A stretch of DNA of 64,000 nt from Alphaproteobacteria bacterium (lineage in GTDB: Bacteria > Pseudomonadota > Alphaproteobacteria > Caulobacterales > Caulobacteraceae). Below are positions 46,606 through 55,637 of this stretch, piece by piece (the stretch's first letter is position 1; each line of letters starts with the position of its first letter). The notes beneath the pieces are model-generated. The model was not told the origin of the DNA and did no database searches. It saw only the letters and a program-made list of their open reading frames with translations. Both the position numbers and the translations under genes were made by a program. The stretch is from positions 1 through 64,000 of the forward strand of contig JANYET010000052.1 of NCBI GenBank assembly GCA_025359785.1, given 5' to 3'.

Positions 46606-47526
46606 TCAGAGCGGCGCCTCGGTGGGCTCCCGCGCGCCTCGGAAGCGGACCAGTTCGCGGTGCAGGATGTAGAGCCCGCTGGCCGCCACGACAGCGGCGC
46701 CGGTCAGTGTGGCCGCATGCGGCAGGTCGCCCCAGATCAGATAGCCCAGGATCGTCGCCCAGATCAGCTGGCTGTAATCGAAGGGTGCGACCACGCCCAC
46801 CGGCGCCACGCGGATCGCCTCGGTCAGAAACAGCTGGCCGACGCCGCCGATCAGGCCGCCGAGGATCAGCACCGCCAGGGTCGCGCCGTCCGGCGTCACC
46901 CAATGGAAAGCCGATCCGACGAGGCCCGCCACCGTGCCGGCCAGTGTGAAATAGAAGACGATGGTCGGTCCCTTCTCGGTGACCGCGATCTGGCGGATCT
47001 GCACCGTGGCCAGAGCGCTGCCCAGCGCGGCGGCGAGCGCGAAGCCGACGCCGACCAGGTTCAGCTGTCCGCGAACCGGTCGCACCATGATCAGGACGCC
47101 GATGAAGCCCGCCACCACCGCGCCCCAGCGATGCCAGCCGACGAACTCCTTCAGCATCAAGGCCGAGAGCGCGGTCATGAACAGCGGGGCTGCGAAGGTG
47201 AAGGCGGTGGCCTGGGTCAGCGCCAGGTGCTGCAGGGCGGAAAAGCCGCAGATCATCCCGAACAGGCCGACGGCCGAGCGATGCAGATGGCCCAACGGAC
47301 GCTGGGTTTTCAGCACCGAGATCCCCGCGGTGCGCCAGATGTAGATACCCAGCGGAACGAAGGCGATGGCGTTGCGGAAGAAGATGATCTCGAAGACCGG
47401 GATACCGTGCTGGCCGGTCCACTTCACGATCGCCCCCAGGCCCGCCATGCAGACCATCGCCATCATCCGATAGGCGATGCCGAGACCGTTGCGGTGGTGC
47501 GCGGGGTGGGTTGTGGCGGGCGTCAC
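46606..47526 (-). CDS. DMT/EamA family transporter
   Basis: 306 residues from GTG 47526; ATG 47466 would remove 20 mostly polar residues and keep the fold. Ten membrane helices in two EamA repeats, with FRNAIAFVPLGIY and VLILGGLIGGVGQLFLTEAIRVAPVGVVAPFDYSQLIWA in pieces. Exports small metabolites, often amino acids or purines. Frame further upstream (to 47811) is antisense-like noise. Confidence 0.85.
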   Translation of the reverse strand: MTPATTHPAHHRNGLGIAYRMMAMVCMAGLGAIVKWTGQHGIPVFEIIFFRNAIAFVPLGIYIWRTAGISVLKTQRPLGHLHRSAVGLFGMICGFSALQHLALTQATAFTFAAPLFMTALSALMLKEFVGWHRWGAVVAGFIGVLIMVRPVRGQLNLVGVGFALAAALGSALATVQIRQIAVTEKGPTIVFYFTLAGTVAGLVGSAFHWVTPDGATLAVLILGGLIGGVGQLFLTEAIRVAPVGVVAPFDYSQLIWATILGYLIWGDLPHAATLTGAAVVAASGLYILHRELVRFRGAREPTEAPL

Positions 47527-47618
47527 GGTGGCGGTGTGACGAGCCTTGGCCGCGCGGTCAACGCCGCGGGCGCGCAACCTTTGCGACGGTTCGTGACAAC
47601 CGCCGCCGCGCGGGCCGA

Positions 47619-48089
47619 TCAGGCGTCGTGCTGGATCAGCACCTGGCAGCCGGAGCGCGTCGACCAGGCGGCGTGCCGCGAGCCTGCCGGCATGCCGTGA
47701 TAGTCGCCCGGGCCGTAGTCGCCCTCGGCGCTGGTGACGTCGCCGGAGAGGATAAGCGAATGTTCGAAGGTCCGGTGGCGGTGCGCGGGCACCACGGAGC
47801 CCGGCTGGCACTCGATCAGGAACGTCCGCTTACCCCACAGGCGCTTCATCCGCACGCCGGGGGCGAGCTTGCGCCAGGCGCCTTGCGCGAACCGTTCGAT
47901 GTCGATGCCGGCGACGGAGATCATCTGCGCCCCGGACAAGGCCTGGTCGATGCCGGCCCAAAGGTCGGCCGGCAGCGTCATCGCCGGCAGGGCCATGTCG
48001 AGGCTCGCCATGGCGCGTTCGGCCGGCGTGGCTTCGATCCAGGTGTCGCCAGAGACTCTGAGGCTCTCGGTCACAGCCCTTCGGGTCAT
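47619..48089 (-). CDS. Cupin anti-sigma-like protein (ChrR C-terminal type)
   Basis: 156 residues from ATG 48089. The first 50 residues (LPADLWAGIDQAL) resemble anti-sigma stems, and the rest is a cupin with metal ligands H103, H105, E109 and H139 (PAHRHRTFEHSLIL; DYHGMPAGSRHA). In Rhodobacter ChrR the sigma-binding half is a zinc domain with HxxxCxxC; that motif is absent here. Start overlaps the sigma factor stop by 4 bases (ATGA), so the pair is coupled. A redox or singlet-oxygen sensor is plausible. Confidence 0.75.
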   Translation of the reverse strand: MTRRAVTESLRVSGDTWIEATPAERAMASLDMALPAMTLPADLWAGIDQALSGAQMISVAGIDIERFAQGAWRKLAPGVRMKRLWGKRTFLIECQPGSVVPAHRHRTFEHSLILSGDVTSAEGDYGPGDYHGMPAGSRHAAWSTRSGCQVLIQHDA

Positions 48090-48595
48090 CGCTCCAGTTT
48101 CTCCTTCAGCGCCGCGCTGCCGCGGCGGACCCAGCTCTTCACGGTTCCCAGGGGCGCGCCCAGCGCCGTGGCCAACTCGGAGTGGCTCAATCCATAGACA
48201 TACATGAGCACCACGGCATTCCGATGCAGTTGCGGCAATTCCTCCAGGCATTCCTTTAGTCTGGGGTGCACGTAGTCCAGATCGACCCTCGGCGCCTCAA
48301 GGTCCGGCGGCAGCTGGGCTGTGACCTTGGGCTGCCGGTCCAGGGCCACGCGGCGGACGATCACCGCGACCCAGGTGGACGCCGTGCCCTTGGCCGCGTC
48401 GAAGCGGTGGGCGTTGCGCCAGATCTTCAGGAACCCTTCCTGCACCGCGTCCTGGGCCAGGCCATGGTCGCGCAGGATGCGCAGGGCGATGCCGTACAGC
48501 TTGCCCCCGATCAGCCCATAGAGCTCGCCCGCCGCGGCGCGGTCGCCCGCGGCGATGGCCCGCAGCAATGCGGCCAATCGGTCTTCGTCGAGCAT
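48086..48595 (-). CDS. ECF sigma factor
   Basis: 169 residues with region 2 (RILRDHGLAQDAVQEGFLKIWRNA) and region 4 (RNAVVLMYVYGLSHSELATALGAPLGTVKSWVRRG). The compact size and coupled cupin partner fit the RpoE-ChrR type of photooxidative stress sigma factors, though sequence alone does not fix the inducer. Upstream of its start (48596-48699) lies the end of the quinoprotein gene; promoter not identified. Confidence 0.92.
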   Translation of the reverse strand: MLDEDRLAALLRAIAAGDRAAAGELYGLIGGKLYGIALRILRDHGLAQDAVQEGFLKIWRNAHRFDAAKGTASTWVAVIVRRVALDRQPKVTAQLPPDLEAPRVDLDYVHPRLKECLEELPQLHRNAVVLMYVYGLSHSELATALGAPLGTVKSWVRRGSAALKEKLER

Positions 48596-48699
48596 CTGCC
48601 CCCAACGCCTGCGCGAGTGTCGCCTACCGCAATTGGCGGCGTTCTAGTCGCATGCGAGGGCCGCCGCCAGTGGCAGATCGTTGTTTTGCGAGCTGCGCC

Positions 48700-50589
48700 T
48701 CAGCGCCCGTCGACCGAGAAGGCGAGCAGCAGGTTGTTGGCGCCGGCGCTGCCGCCGTAGCCGGAGTGGATGAACATCATCCCGCCGGCCACCGTGGCCC
48801 CGCCCATGTCGAGCGTGCCGCCAGGCGCGGCTTTCAGGCCGTTGACCGTATCGACCGGCATGGTGGTGTCGTAGTCCCAGATGAGCTTGCCGTCGGCGGC
48901 GGCGTAGGCGCGCAGGTGGCCGTCCAGCGCGCCGGCGAACACCGCGCCGGGGATGGCCGTGCCAGCCTGGGAATAACCCGGCAGACAGCGGCCGGAGGGC
49001 ACGTTGCACGTCACGCCGGTCGGCGCATCGACCTGCCAGAGCGTCTTGCCGTCGGTGACCCGAAGCGCCGCCAGGCCCGGCCGACCGCGATCCGGGCGGT
49101 CAGCCAGCGGGGCGTAGAGGATCTTGCCGTCGGTGGCCGAGCCCCATTCGACGCCGCCGCTGGCCCCGCCGCTGCCCAGCTTGGCCGACTGCCAGACGGT
49201 CTTTCCGGTGTCCGGGTCCATCGCATAGACGATCGCCGACTTGTTGCCGGTGATCAGCAGCGACCGGCCGCCGGGCAGGTTGACCAGTTCCGGCGACGAC
49301 CCGAAATCGTAGTCCGGGCCGCGCTGGCCCAGCGGGCCGTTGATCGTACCCGACATGAAGTTGTCGTCCTTCAGGACCTGGTTCACCCAGCGGATCTTGC
49401 CGGTCTTCAGCTCCATGGCGACCACGGCGTCTGACGTCGGATGGTCGATCTCGGTGTAGCTGTCGCCGGTCGAGACGTAGAGCTGGCCGCGCCTGGTGTC
49501 GATGGTCGGCGCGGACCAGATCGCTCCGCCAGCCGGACCGTACATCTGGGTTCCGGCGGCGTTCTTGCGCGTCGGATGCGGGGTCGCCTCGAGGATCGAG
49601 CGCGTCCAGACGATCTTGCCAGCGCGGGCGTCGACCGCCACCACGGTCCCGATGAAGGTGCAGCAGCCATAGGCGCCGACGTTGCCTTGGCTCTCCTCGG
49701 ACGCCGACAGGGGCACGTAGAGCACGCCGCCGAACAGCGCCGGCGATCCGGTGATCCGTCCCACCCGGTGGTCGCCGATGCGGACGCTCCACAGGTCCTT
49801 GCCGGAGCCCGCGTCGAAGGCGTGGACGAACATCCGGTCGTCGCCGAGATAGAGCGCGTAGCCGCTGGGGGCCGAGGCCAGCCGGCCCACGGTCATCGAG
49901 GCCCGGCCGCCGCCGCGATAGTCGAACCGCCAGTGGACGCAACCGGTCTTCGCATCCAGCGAATAGACCTTGCCGCCCAGGCTGGCGACGAACAGCCGGT
50001 CGCCGAACACCAGGGGCTCGGTGTTCTTGGTGCCCGGATAGGCGAAGGCCCACTTCACCTTCAGGCGCGGGATCTCGGCGGCGGTGAAGCCGGGCTTGGG
50101 CTGATAGCGGCTGTTCTCGAGGTCGCGACCCCAGCCGTTCCACTGTGGACCGTTGGGCTGCAGCGGACCATTGACCTTGCAGAGGTTGGGATCGGGGCCT
50201 TGAGCGCTCTGCGGCACCGGCGACTTGCCGGTGATGAAGCGGACGACGCCATAGATCTCGGCCGGGCTCATGCCCTCGGCCATCGGCCGCATCGCCCCGA
50301 GGGTCAGGGCGTCATAGACCTCTTCCGGCGAGCGGCCGGCCAGCAGTTGCCGGCTCGGCGCGCGGCCGACCGCCGGTTCATGACAGGCCGCGCATCGCGC
50401 CTTGAAGATCGGCTCGCCGCTGACCGGATAGAGGCCTGCGGAGTTCTCTGGCGGCACGACGTAGCCGGCCTTGGGCGTCACCGCCGGTCGGGCATTCGGC
50501 TGCGCCAGGGCTTGCGGGACAGCCAAGGCCAGCAGGACGAGGCCCACCAGGGCCGCGCCGAGCCGAAGCCTCACAGGCCGCGACCGCAC
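48700..50589 (-). CDS. Cytochrome c-PQQ propeller dehydrogenase, paralogue 1
   Basis: 629 residues (GTG 50589; another GTG five codons on is possible). Signal peptide, a c-type heme site C66AAC69H70 with Met ligand near MRPMAEG, then a PQQ-binding beta propeller with PQQ repeat strands (GKVYSLDAKTGCVHW). A vicinal Cys pair C309-C310 (YGCCTF) sits at the active site as in PQQ alcohol dehydrogenases. Architecture resembles polyvinyl alcohol dehydrogenase: heme first, propeller after. Ends in LLLAFSVDG. Separated by 12 bases from paralogue 2 upstream. Confidence 0.9.
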   Translation of the reverse strand: MRSRPVRLRLGAALVGLVLLALAVPQALAQPNARPAVTPKAGYVVPPENSAGLYPVSGEPIFKARCAACHEPAVGRAPSRQLLAGRSPEEVYDALTLGAMRPMAEGMSPAEIYGVVRFITGKSPVPQSAQGPDPNLCKVNGPLQPNGPQWNGWGRDLENSRYQPKPGFTAAEIPRLKVKWAFAYPGTKNTEPLVFGDRLFVASLGGKVYSLDAKTGCVHWRFDYRGGGRASMTVGRLASAPSGYALYLGDDRMFVHAFDAGSGKDLWSVRIGDHRVGRITGSPALFGGVLYVPLSASEESQGNVGAYGCCTFIGTVVAVDARAGKIVWTRSILEATPHPTRKNAAGTQMYGPAGGAIWSAPTIDTRRGQLYVSTGDSYTEIDHPTSDAVVAMELKTGKIRWVNQVLKDDNFMSGTINGPLGQRGPDYDFGSSPELVNLPGGRSLLITGNKSAIVYAMDPDTGKTVWQSAKLGSGGASGGVEWGSATDGKILYAPLADRPDRGRPGLAALRVTDGKTLWQVDAPTGVTCNVPSGRCLPGYSQAGTAIPGAVFAGALDGHLRAYAAADGKLIWDYDTTMPVDTVNGLKAAPGGTLDMGGATVAGGMMFIHSGYGGSAGANNLLLAFSVDGR

Positions 50590-50601
50590 CGGGCCGCCGC
50601 C

Positions 50602-52566
50602 CTATTTGCCGTCCACCGAATAGGCCAGCAGCACATTGACCCCGTTCGAGCCTACGCGGGCCGCGCCATTGTTGCCGCTCATCACGTAGACCATGCCGCG
50701 GGCGATGGTCGGACCCATGCCGTCGATGCCGCCGCCGGGCTGACCCTTGATGCCGTTCAGCGTGTCGTAGGTCCGCGAGGTGGTGGAATCTTCCCACACG
50801 ATCTTGCCGGTCTTGGCGTCGTAGGCGCGGAACCAGCCATCGAATGCGCCCTCGAAGACCAGGCCCGGAATGATCGCCGGCGCGGCCGATTGCGAGCGGA
50901 TGCAGTTACTGGGCTTGCCCTTGTCCGCGGCGTAGACGCACGGGGCCTTGGGCGCGGGCGCGGACCACAGAATCTTGCCGGTCGCCGGGTCGAGCGCGTA
51001 AAGGCCGGGCTTGGCCGACGGAACCTTGCCGGGGCCGAAGATCGCCTGGGCTTCCGGCGTCAGATTGCGCCCCTCCGCGAAGATCAGACCGAGGTCAGAG
51101 ATCGGCACATAGACCTGCGTGTCGTCCGCGCCGATGCCCCATTCGACTCCGCCCAGGGCCGAGCCGTTGCCCACCGGGGTTTTCCAGATCAGCGCGCCGC
51201 TATCGGGATTGATTCCGTAGACGATGCCCGACTTCTGGCCGGCCACCAGCACCTGTTTGCCGCCCTTGAGGGTCATCAGAATCGGCGTCGCGCCGAAGTC
51301 GTAGTCCGGGCCCATCGGCGTCGGGCAGTTGCCAGACTGCGAAGTCGGTCCGCAGCCCATGACGAAATTGTCGCGCTCGGTCACCTGGCGGCGCCAGCGG
51401 ATCGCACCGGTCTTGATGTCCAGCGCCACGACAGCATCGGGGCCGATGGTGTCCACATCGGTGTAGCTGTCGCCGGTGACCACATAGACCAGGCCCCGCT
51501 TGAGATCGAGCGACGGCGCGGCCCAGATCGCAGCGCCCGCGGGGCCAGAGACCTTCAGGCCGCCGCCCTTCTCGCGCACCACCCGGGTCGGCTCGTCGAT
51601 CATCGACGTCTTCCAGAGCAGCTTGCCGGTCTTGAGGTCGAGCGAGGCCAGCGAACCCCGGAACGTACAGCAGGCGTAGCCCTTGCTCATGGCCGCGGCC
51701 TCCTCGATCGAGGAAATCGGCACCAGCAGGCGATCGCCGGCGATCACCGGGGCGGCGGTGAGGACCGAAGCCGAGTGGCTCTCCAGCTCGGCGCTCTTCC
51801 AGAGCTGCTGGCCGGTCTGGGCGTCGAAGGCCCGGACGTGGCGGTCGCTCTGGGCGACGACGGCGAGCCAGCCCGAGGGCGAGATCGGCGACTTCAGCAC
51901 GATCGGCGTGGCGCGGGCCACCATGTCGTTGACCGACCAGTGGACGCAGCCGGTCTTGGCGTCGAGGGCGTAGAATTTGCCCGAGCGGTTGGTGACGAAC
52001 AGCCAGTCGCCGACCACGCTCGGCTGGCCGCCGCCGGTCATTGAGAAGGCCCACTTCACCTTCAGCCGCGGCACATCGGCGGCGCTGAGGCCCGGGTTGC
52101 GCTGGAACCGCGAGGACCGATCGTCGAGGCCAGTCGAGGCCCAGTCGCCTAAGGCGGCCTGGATCGGCGGGTTGGTGGCGCATTTGGGATCGAGCGTGGT
52201 CGGGCCCTTCACCGCGACCTGCGGCATTTCCACGCCCGGCGTACGGGCGCTGGCGGCAGGGGCCGCGGATGGGGTCTCAGAGGGAGCCGGCGCGGTCAGA
52301 TAGGCCGCGACCGCCTGCTTGTCGGCGTCGCTCAGGCCCTGCGCCATCGGCGCCATGATGCCGCCGGTCAGGGCCGCGACGATGTCCGCCGCCGGGCGTT
52401 GCGCCAGGTCCGCGCGACTGGGGGCGCGGGGATTGCCGCCGCCATGGCAGGCCTTGCAGCGGGTCTCATAGATCGCCTGGCCGTCGGGCGCCGCAGGCTG
52501 GGCCTGCGCCGAAAACGAAATGACGGATGTCGCCGCCAGGGCAAGCCCCGCGAGCCATGTGCGCAT
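50602..52566 (-). CDS. Cytochrome c-PQQ propeller dehydrogenase, paralogue 2
   Basis: 654 residues from ATG 52566; a TTG three codons upstream, better spaced from GGGGGGA, could be used. Signal peptide (TSVISFSAQAQ), heme site CKACH near residue 40 with MAPMAQG as Met region, then the propeller with a vicinal Cys pair (GYACCTF) and PQQ-type strands (GKFYALDAKTGCVHW). Ends VLLAYSVDGK. Expected to oxidise an alcohol in the periplasm and pass electrons through its own heme. Lies 136 bases downstream of the copper monooxygenase gene, same strand. Confidence 0.9.
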   Translation of the reverse strand: MRTWLAGLALAATSVISFSAQAQPAAPDGQAIYETRCKACHGGGNPRAPSRADLAQRPAADIVAALTGGIMAPMAQGLSDADKQAVAAYLTAPAPSETPSAAPAASARTPGVEMPQVAVKGPTTLDPKCATNPPIQAALGDWASTGLDDRSSRFQRNPGLSAADVPRLKVKWAFSMTGGGQPSVVGDWLFVTNRSGKFYALDAKTGCVHWSVNDMVARATPIVLKSPISPSGWLAVVAQSDRHVRAFDAQTGQQLWKSAELESHSASVLTAAPVIAGDRLLVPISSIEEAAAMSKGYACCTFRGSLASLDLKTGKLLWKTSMIDEPTRVVREKGGGLKVSGPAGAAIWAAPSLDLKRGLVYVVTGDSYTDVDTIGPDAVVALDIKTGAIRWRRQVTERDNFVMGCGPTSQSGNCPTPMGPDYDFGATPILMTLKGGKQVLVAGQKSGIVYGINPDSGALIWKTPVGNGSALGGVEWGIGADDTQVYVPISDLGLIFAEGRNLTPEAQAIFGPGKVPSAKPGLYALDPATGKILWSAPAPKAPCVYAADKGKPSNCIRSQSAAPAIIPGLVFEGAFDGWFRAYDAKTGKIVWEDSTTSRTYDTLNGIKGQPGGGIDGMGPTIARGMVYVMSGNNGAARVGSNGVNVLLAYSVDGK

Positions 52567-52702
52567 TGAAGACAACTTAGGAATCCCCCCGCAGTTTCTT
52601 ATTTTCCTGAATCAGGTATGGCGCACCCTGCACCGAACAGGCGGCGGCGTCACCTTTCAGACGGTGACGCCGCCGGCCGTTTCGACGATTCCGGCTGCTC
52701 GT

Positions 52703-54787
52703 CTAGCGCGAGGCGGCCGGCGGCGCCTTGGACTCGGCCGCGGCCGCGGCCACCGCCGGCGTGGCGGCCGGCATCGGCTGGGCGGCCGGCGTCGCGTCGG
52801 GCTTGGCGGGCCCGCGCCTTGGCATCAGCTTCGACGCCGCCGCCAGTTCCGCCGCGTCGAGCGCGCCGTCGTGGTTGGTGTCGATCAGCGCGAAATACTT
52901 CTTCAGCATGGCCACAGGACCCTGTGCGCCGCCCTTGAGTTCGGCGAGCTCAATCTTGCCGTCCATGTTGTCGTCGAGGATGCCCATCAACAGGTTGGCG
53001 CCCAGCGCCTTCTCGTGGTCCGGCGTCGGGCGAGCGACCGTCTCGTCGGCCCAGCGGTAGTGCAGGTAGGTGGCCATCATTTCCTGGGACGTCTGCTCGC
53101 CCATCTGGACGGTCTTGGTCGGATCGGGGTTACCGGGATTGCGGCTGGAATTGTCATAGGTCCAGCGGGCCAGAATCTTCGCGCCGGCCGGCACTTTCAG
53201 CGGCGTCTTCAGGAAATACTCGTACTGCCAGTTGAAATCGTAGCGCGGGAGCGCGAGCAGCTTTTCGGTCTTGCCGTTCGGATAGATGATCGACACCTGG
53301 GTCGAGCCGCCGCGCACGTGAGCGTGCGGTGTGATGCCGTAGAGGATCGCGTCGGCCGGGAAGGTGATGTAGCTGGTCTCGGGGTGGAACTCCTCGTTCG
53401 GCGGAATCTCGATCGAGAAGTCGAAGATCAGGAAGGTCCGCAGGATGTACTTCGGCTCCTGGCCCTTCGGATAGAAGTAGAGGCCCATCTGGGTTTTCTC
53501 GGTCGTTTCCTTGCCGTAGGGCGTGTAGTGGTTCTGGAAGCCCACGCCGCCCGAGGCCGGCACCCAAACGCCAGTGTCCACCGGCTGGATGTTGGAGCCA
53601 CGGCCCGGGCCGTAACCGCCCAGCGAGGCGCCCCATTGGCTTTCTGAGAAGGTATCGCCGGCGTGGTCGGTGCCGACGACGCCGGTCAGGATGTGGTGCA
53701 CGACCTGACGGTCGGAAATGCGGAAGGTTGTGGCCTTCATCCAGCGGCCCTCGGCCATGGCGTTGACCACCACCGGGTGCTGGTAGTCCATGATCCCGCT
53801 GGCGGGGATCTTCACCGCCGGCACGTCGAGGACCACGTCGGGCTTGCCCAGCGGCCAGTCAGCCGCCTTGAACGCGACCTTCTTCAGCGGATCCTCGCCC
53901 ACGCCGCGTTGCGCGCCGGCGTCGATCCAGTGGACCAGGGTCTTCATCTGCTGCGGCGTCAGGCGGTCGTCGTCCTGGAAGGCGCCCACGGTCTCGTCAG
54001 CCAGGTAGGGCGGCATGCGGTGCGTGCGGATCACCTCGCGGATCATCGGCGAGAAGCCCTTGATCTGCTCGTAGGTGTTGAGCGGCATCGGGCCGATCCC
54101 GCCCGGCTGGTGACAGGTGGCGCACTTGGCCTGGATGATCGGGGCGATGGTCTTGGCGTAGGAAATCTGCGCGAAAGTCGCGGCCTTGGCGCGTTCCGGG
54201 AACGCGATCAGCTCGCCCTTGGCCTCGCGGGTGGTCAGGGCGACCTTCTGGCCGGCGACCAGCGCATCGACGGCCGGCTTCGCCCCATCCACGGGACCGC
54301 GATAGGCGATGGTCCAGGTCTTCGGGTCGATGACGATGACCTCGGCGGCGCGGGTCACGCCGAGCTCCTCACCGACCAGCTGCTCGTAGTCGAACAGGAT
54401 CGGCATCTCGAGGCCCGCGGCCTTGGCGTCGGCGACGACAGGATCGCGTCGCTCGCCGATGCGGCTAGCCACCGCCAGCATGTCGACGCCCTTGGGATAG
54501 GCGGCCTTCAGCGCCATCAGCGCGGGGGCGTCGGCGTGCAGCTGCTTGTCGCCGGAGGCATAGGTGACGAGCACCACGGCCTTGTCGTCGCTCATCCGAT
54601 AGAGTTGGCGGGCCAGCAGGTTCTGGTCGGCCAGCATGAAGTCGTCGACCCGCGCCGGGCCCGCAACCTTCGGCGTCTCGGCCTTGGCCTGGCTCAGGCC
54701 ATGCGACGCGCCGCCGAGCGCCAGCACGCCCAGGGCCGCGGCCAGCGTGGCGAGGCCGACCACCGTGGTCCTGGTGGAAATCTTCAT
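52703..54787 (-). CDS. Redoxin-cytochrome c-copper monooxygenase-EF-hand fusion
   Basis: 694 residues. After a signal peptide: a redoxin domain (about 47-180, ends AEVIVIDP-KTW) lacking its catalytic cysteines; a c-type heme C222ATCH226 with probable Met ligand in RMPPYLAD; and a PHM/DBM-like dicopper core with CuH ligands H364-H365 (VVHHIL) and H420 (NHYTPYG) and CuM ligands H488-x-H490 (PHAHVRGG) and M570/M571. The C terminus has two canonical EF-hands (D605-E616 and D636-E647). PHM-type enzymes hydroxylate C-H bonds using O2 and two electrons; here the fused heme may replace ascorbate (inference). Probably periplasmic, calcium-stabilised. Confidence 0.85.
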   Translation of the reverse strand: MKISTRTTVVGLATLAAALGVLALGGASHGLSQAKAETPKVAGPARVDDFMLADQNLLARQLYRMSDDKAVVLVTYASGDKQLHADAPALMALKAAYPKGVDMLAVASRIGERRDPVVADAKAAGLEMPILFDYEQLVGEELGVTRAAEVIVIDPKTWTIAYRGPVDGAKPAVDALVAGQKVALTTREAKGELIAFPERAKAATFAQISYAKTIAPIIQAKCATCHQPGGIGPMPLNTYEQIKGFSPMIREVIRTHRMPPYLADETVGAFQDDDRLTPQQMKTLVHWIDAGAQRGVGEDPLKKVAFKAADWPLGKPDVVLDVPAVKIPASGIMDYQHPVVVNAMAEGRWMKATTFRISDRQVVHHILTGVVGTDHAGDTFSESQWGASLGGYGPGRGSNIQPVDTGVWVPASGGVGFQNHYTPYGKETTEKTQMGLYFYPKGQEPKYILRTFLIFDFSIEIPPNEEFHPETSYITFPADAILYGITPHAHVRGGSTQVSIIYPNGKTEKLLALPRYDFNWQYEYFLKTPLKVPAGAKILARWTYDNSSRNPGNPDPTKTVQMGEQTSQEMMATYLHYRWADETVARPTPDHEKALGANLLMGILDDNMDGKIELAELKGGAQGPVAMLKKYFALIDTNHDGALDAAELAAASKLMPRRGPAKPDATPAAQPMPAATPAVAAAAAESKAPPAASR

Positions 54788-54844
54788 CTGCCCGTCTCCC
54801 GTCCCTGATGCGTGTCTCTGGCGTGAGCCTTGGACACCTACGAC

Positions 54845-54928
54845 CTGACGCTTGCCGTCAGATTGCCGTAGCGTCGCGCGTCAGCCATATTCGGCTGAAG
54901 TTACGATATACAGTGGATCATAGTGGAT
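54845..54928. promoter_or_regulatory. Candidate operator/promoter region between TetR gene and monooxygenase
   Basis: CTGACG-CTTGC-CGTCAG (54845-54861) is a perfect inverted repeat, spaced as TetR-family sites often are. TTGCCGT occurs twice in it. Further on, AGTGGAT is repeated at 54912-54918 and 54922-54928, one helical turn apart. Both lie in the divergent gap 54788-54940. Candidate sites for the adjacent regulator. Confidence 0.45.
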
Positions 54929-54940
54929 TCTCCCCTCCAG

Positions 54941-55516
54941 ATGTCAACGGTTTCCGACGCCCGGGTGGTGCGGACGCGTGATGCGTTGCGCGAGGCGATG
55001 ACCGAGCTCGCCACGGAGCATCCGCTGGACGCCATCACCGTGCGCGCCATCGCCGCGCGGGCCGGGGTCGGCTACGCCACCTTCTTCCGCCACTACCCGG
55101 ACAAGGACGCCCTGCTGGCCGACGTGGCCGACCGGCTGATCCGTGAATTCCTGCAGCGTGTCGCGCCCCTGTTGCAGGAGCGTGACCGGGCCGCGGCCGC
55201 GCGGTCCATGTGCGACTTCGTCATGGAGCACCTGGCGATCTACCAGGCTCTGCTGGCTGGCGGTTCGGGCGAGACCGTGCGGGCGGAGATGCTGCGCCAG
55301 ACGATGATCACGCTCACCGCCGCCCGGGGCCGCGCGCCGGAGGGTCCCTTCGACGAGCTGGTGCTGTTCCACCTGGTCTCATCGATCCTCAACCTGCTCA
55401 CCTGGTGGCTGCGCAACCTCGGGCGCGTCGACGCCGCCACCATGGCCGAGCTCATCGAGCGCACGGTGCTGACGCCGATCAGCACGCTTCGCACCCAGCC
55501 GCTTACGGGGCTTTAG
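54941..55516 (+). CDS. TetR family transcriptional regulator
   Basis: 191 residues from ATG 54941 (a GTG six codons earlier is possible). N-terminal HTH: AITVRAIAARAGVGYATFFRHYPDKDALLADV, the typical TetR DNA-binding motif, followed by a ligand-binding helical half. Divergent from the copper monooxygenase/quinoprotein operon and therefore its likely repressor, perhaps also autoregulated. Effector unknown. Followed by a terminator-like hairpin. Confidence 0.9.
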   Translation: MSTVSDARVVRTRDALREAMTELATEHPLDAITVRAIAARAGVGYATFFRHYPDKDALLADVADRLIREFLQRVAPLLQERDRAAAARSMCDFVMEHLAIYQALLAGGSGETVRAEMLRQTMITLTAARGRAPEGPFDELVLFHLVSSILNLLTWWLRNLGRVDAATMAELIERTVLTPISTLRTQPLTGL

Positions 55517-55519
55517 CCG

Positions 55520-55575
55520 CTCCTCGCCCCGCCCGCTCCCCTCGGACTTCGTCCCGGGGAAGAGGAGGATTTTTT
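55520..55575 (+). terminator. Terminator-like hairpin after the TetR gene
   Basis: CTCCTC (55520-55525) pairs with GAGGAG (55562-55567), with further pairing of CCCCTCGGA with TCCCGGGG inside, followed by GAT and six T at 55570-55575. Its arms look like a degraded copy of the intergenic palindromic elements. Confidence 0.6.
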
Positions 55576-55637
55576 ACGAAGGCGTGTCGGAGGCGGCTAG
55601 GCTGGGGCGTCCTCGGCCTGACAGGGAGCCAAGCCCG

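Noticed and set aside
49441-52044. Forward open frame of 867 codons
   Set aside because: Antisense to two quinoproteins that have heme sites and propeller repeats; the product is Arg/Asp/Ala-rich without motifs.
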